This document shows, piece by piece, positions 63,694-64,000 of a DNA stretch of 64,000 bases (its first letter is position 1; each line of letters opens with the position of its first letter). The DNA is taken from assembly GCA_037349105.1 (NCBI GenBank), contig JAYJMM010000119.1, forward strand, positions 5,653,001 to 5,717,000, read 5' to 3'. The position numbers were made by a program, and so were the translations under genes. This DNA comes from Limnomonas spitsbergensis. Its lineage: Eukaryota > Chlorophyta > Chlorophyceae > Chlamydomonadales. The notes beneath the pieces were generated by a model. It worked only from the letters and a program-made list of their open reading frames with translations, had not been told where the DNA came from and ran no database searches.

Positions 63694-64000
63694 CTCCCCA
63701 GGCATCACCTTGTCACTCCCCCAACACATTTTCACATAAAACTGCCCGCCCAAACTGGTGCAGTAGCCTGAATGAAACGGCTGGGGTTTAGGGTTTGGGA
63801 TTCAGGGTTCGAACCGAAAATCCCACTCCCCAGACAACACCTATCAGAGCTCACTTTCCAAATCTGATGACCCTGTATTATGCTCAACCCAACCCGACCC
63901 CGGCAGTATCCATGCGCCCAAGGCCCATCCTGCACATCAGGCCCATCCTGCGCAAAAGGCCCATCCTGTGCATCAGGCCAAGCCTGTGCCCAAGTACCAT

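Overview
The window is nuclear DNA of a eukaryote, most likely a green alga. The evidence is GC-rich coding exons, spliceosomal introns with GT...AG borders whose reading phases join correctly through dozens of exons, many scattered plant-type TTTAGGG motifs, and proteins that read like green-lineage families. A large-genome prasinophyte-like or volvocine-like alga is an inference; the species was not identified. Nothing bacterial, no CRISPR array, no rRNA and no convincing tRNA was seen.

Layout, left to right. (1) 160-1335, plus strand: the C-terminal exons of an Mpv17/PMP22 membrane protein. (2) 4609-24154, minus strand: one very large gene whose 24 exons could be joined in frame (about 1,897 aa), with a Gly-rich/poly-Gln N-terminal half, one SAM domain and a long coiled-coil-like tail. 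(3) 26318-28113: a C2-domain gene (plus strand) head-to-head with a broken paralogue, separated by an interrupted palindrome. (4) 28.5-31.3 kb: dispersed repeats and a retrotransposon endonuclease relic. (5) 31372-46450, with candidate first exons up to 47782, minus strand: a nucleoside phosphorylase / bark-storage-protein-like gene. Its last intron holds a 3.7 kb array of 44 copies of an 85-bp unit. (6) 46.5-50.7 kb: repeats, a hairpin and a small acidic ORF. (7) 50716-63693, minus strand: the C-terminal BAR half of a PX-BAR sorting nexin (SNX1/SNX2/Vps5 type); its PX half lies beyond the right edge. One of its introns contains a complete two-exon gene on the opposite strand (59242-60502) and an 841-bp element with perfect 28-bp inverted ends.

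The most unusual feature is a pattern rather than a gene. In all three large minus-strand genes, introns carry tandem, decaying copies of the adjoining exon border, including the AG or GT splice dinucleotide. Copy numbers range from 2-5 up to 44. In one case (38476-38545) the whole 70-bp intron looks like a tandem duplication of coding sequence spanning an AGGT, which is the textbook model for intron birth. These arrays, together with telomere-like motifs and at least eight dispersed repeat families, explain the long introns.

Exon structures were inferred by reading splice sites and phase by eye. No alignment or transcript data were available. Family names rest on recognised motif patterns.
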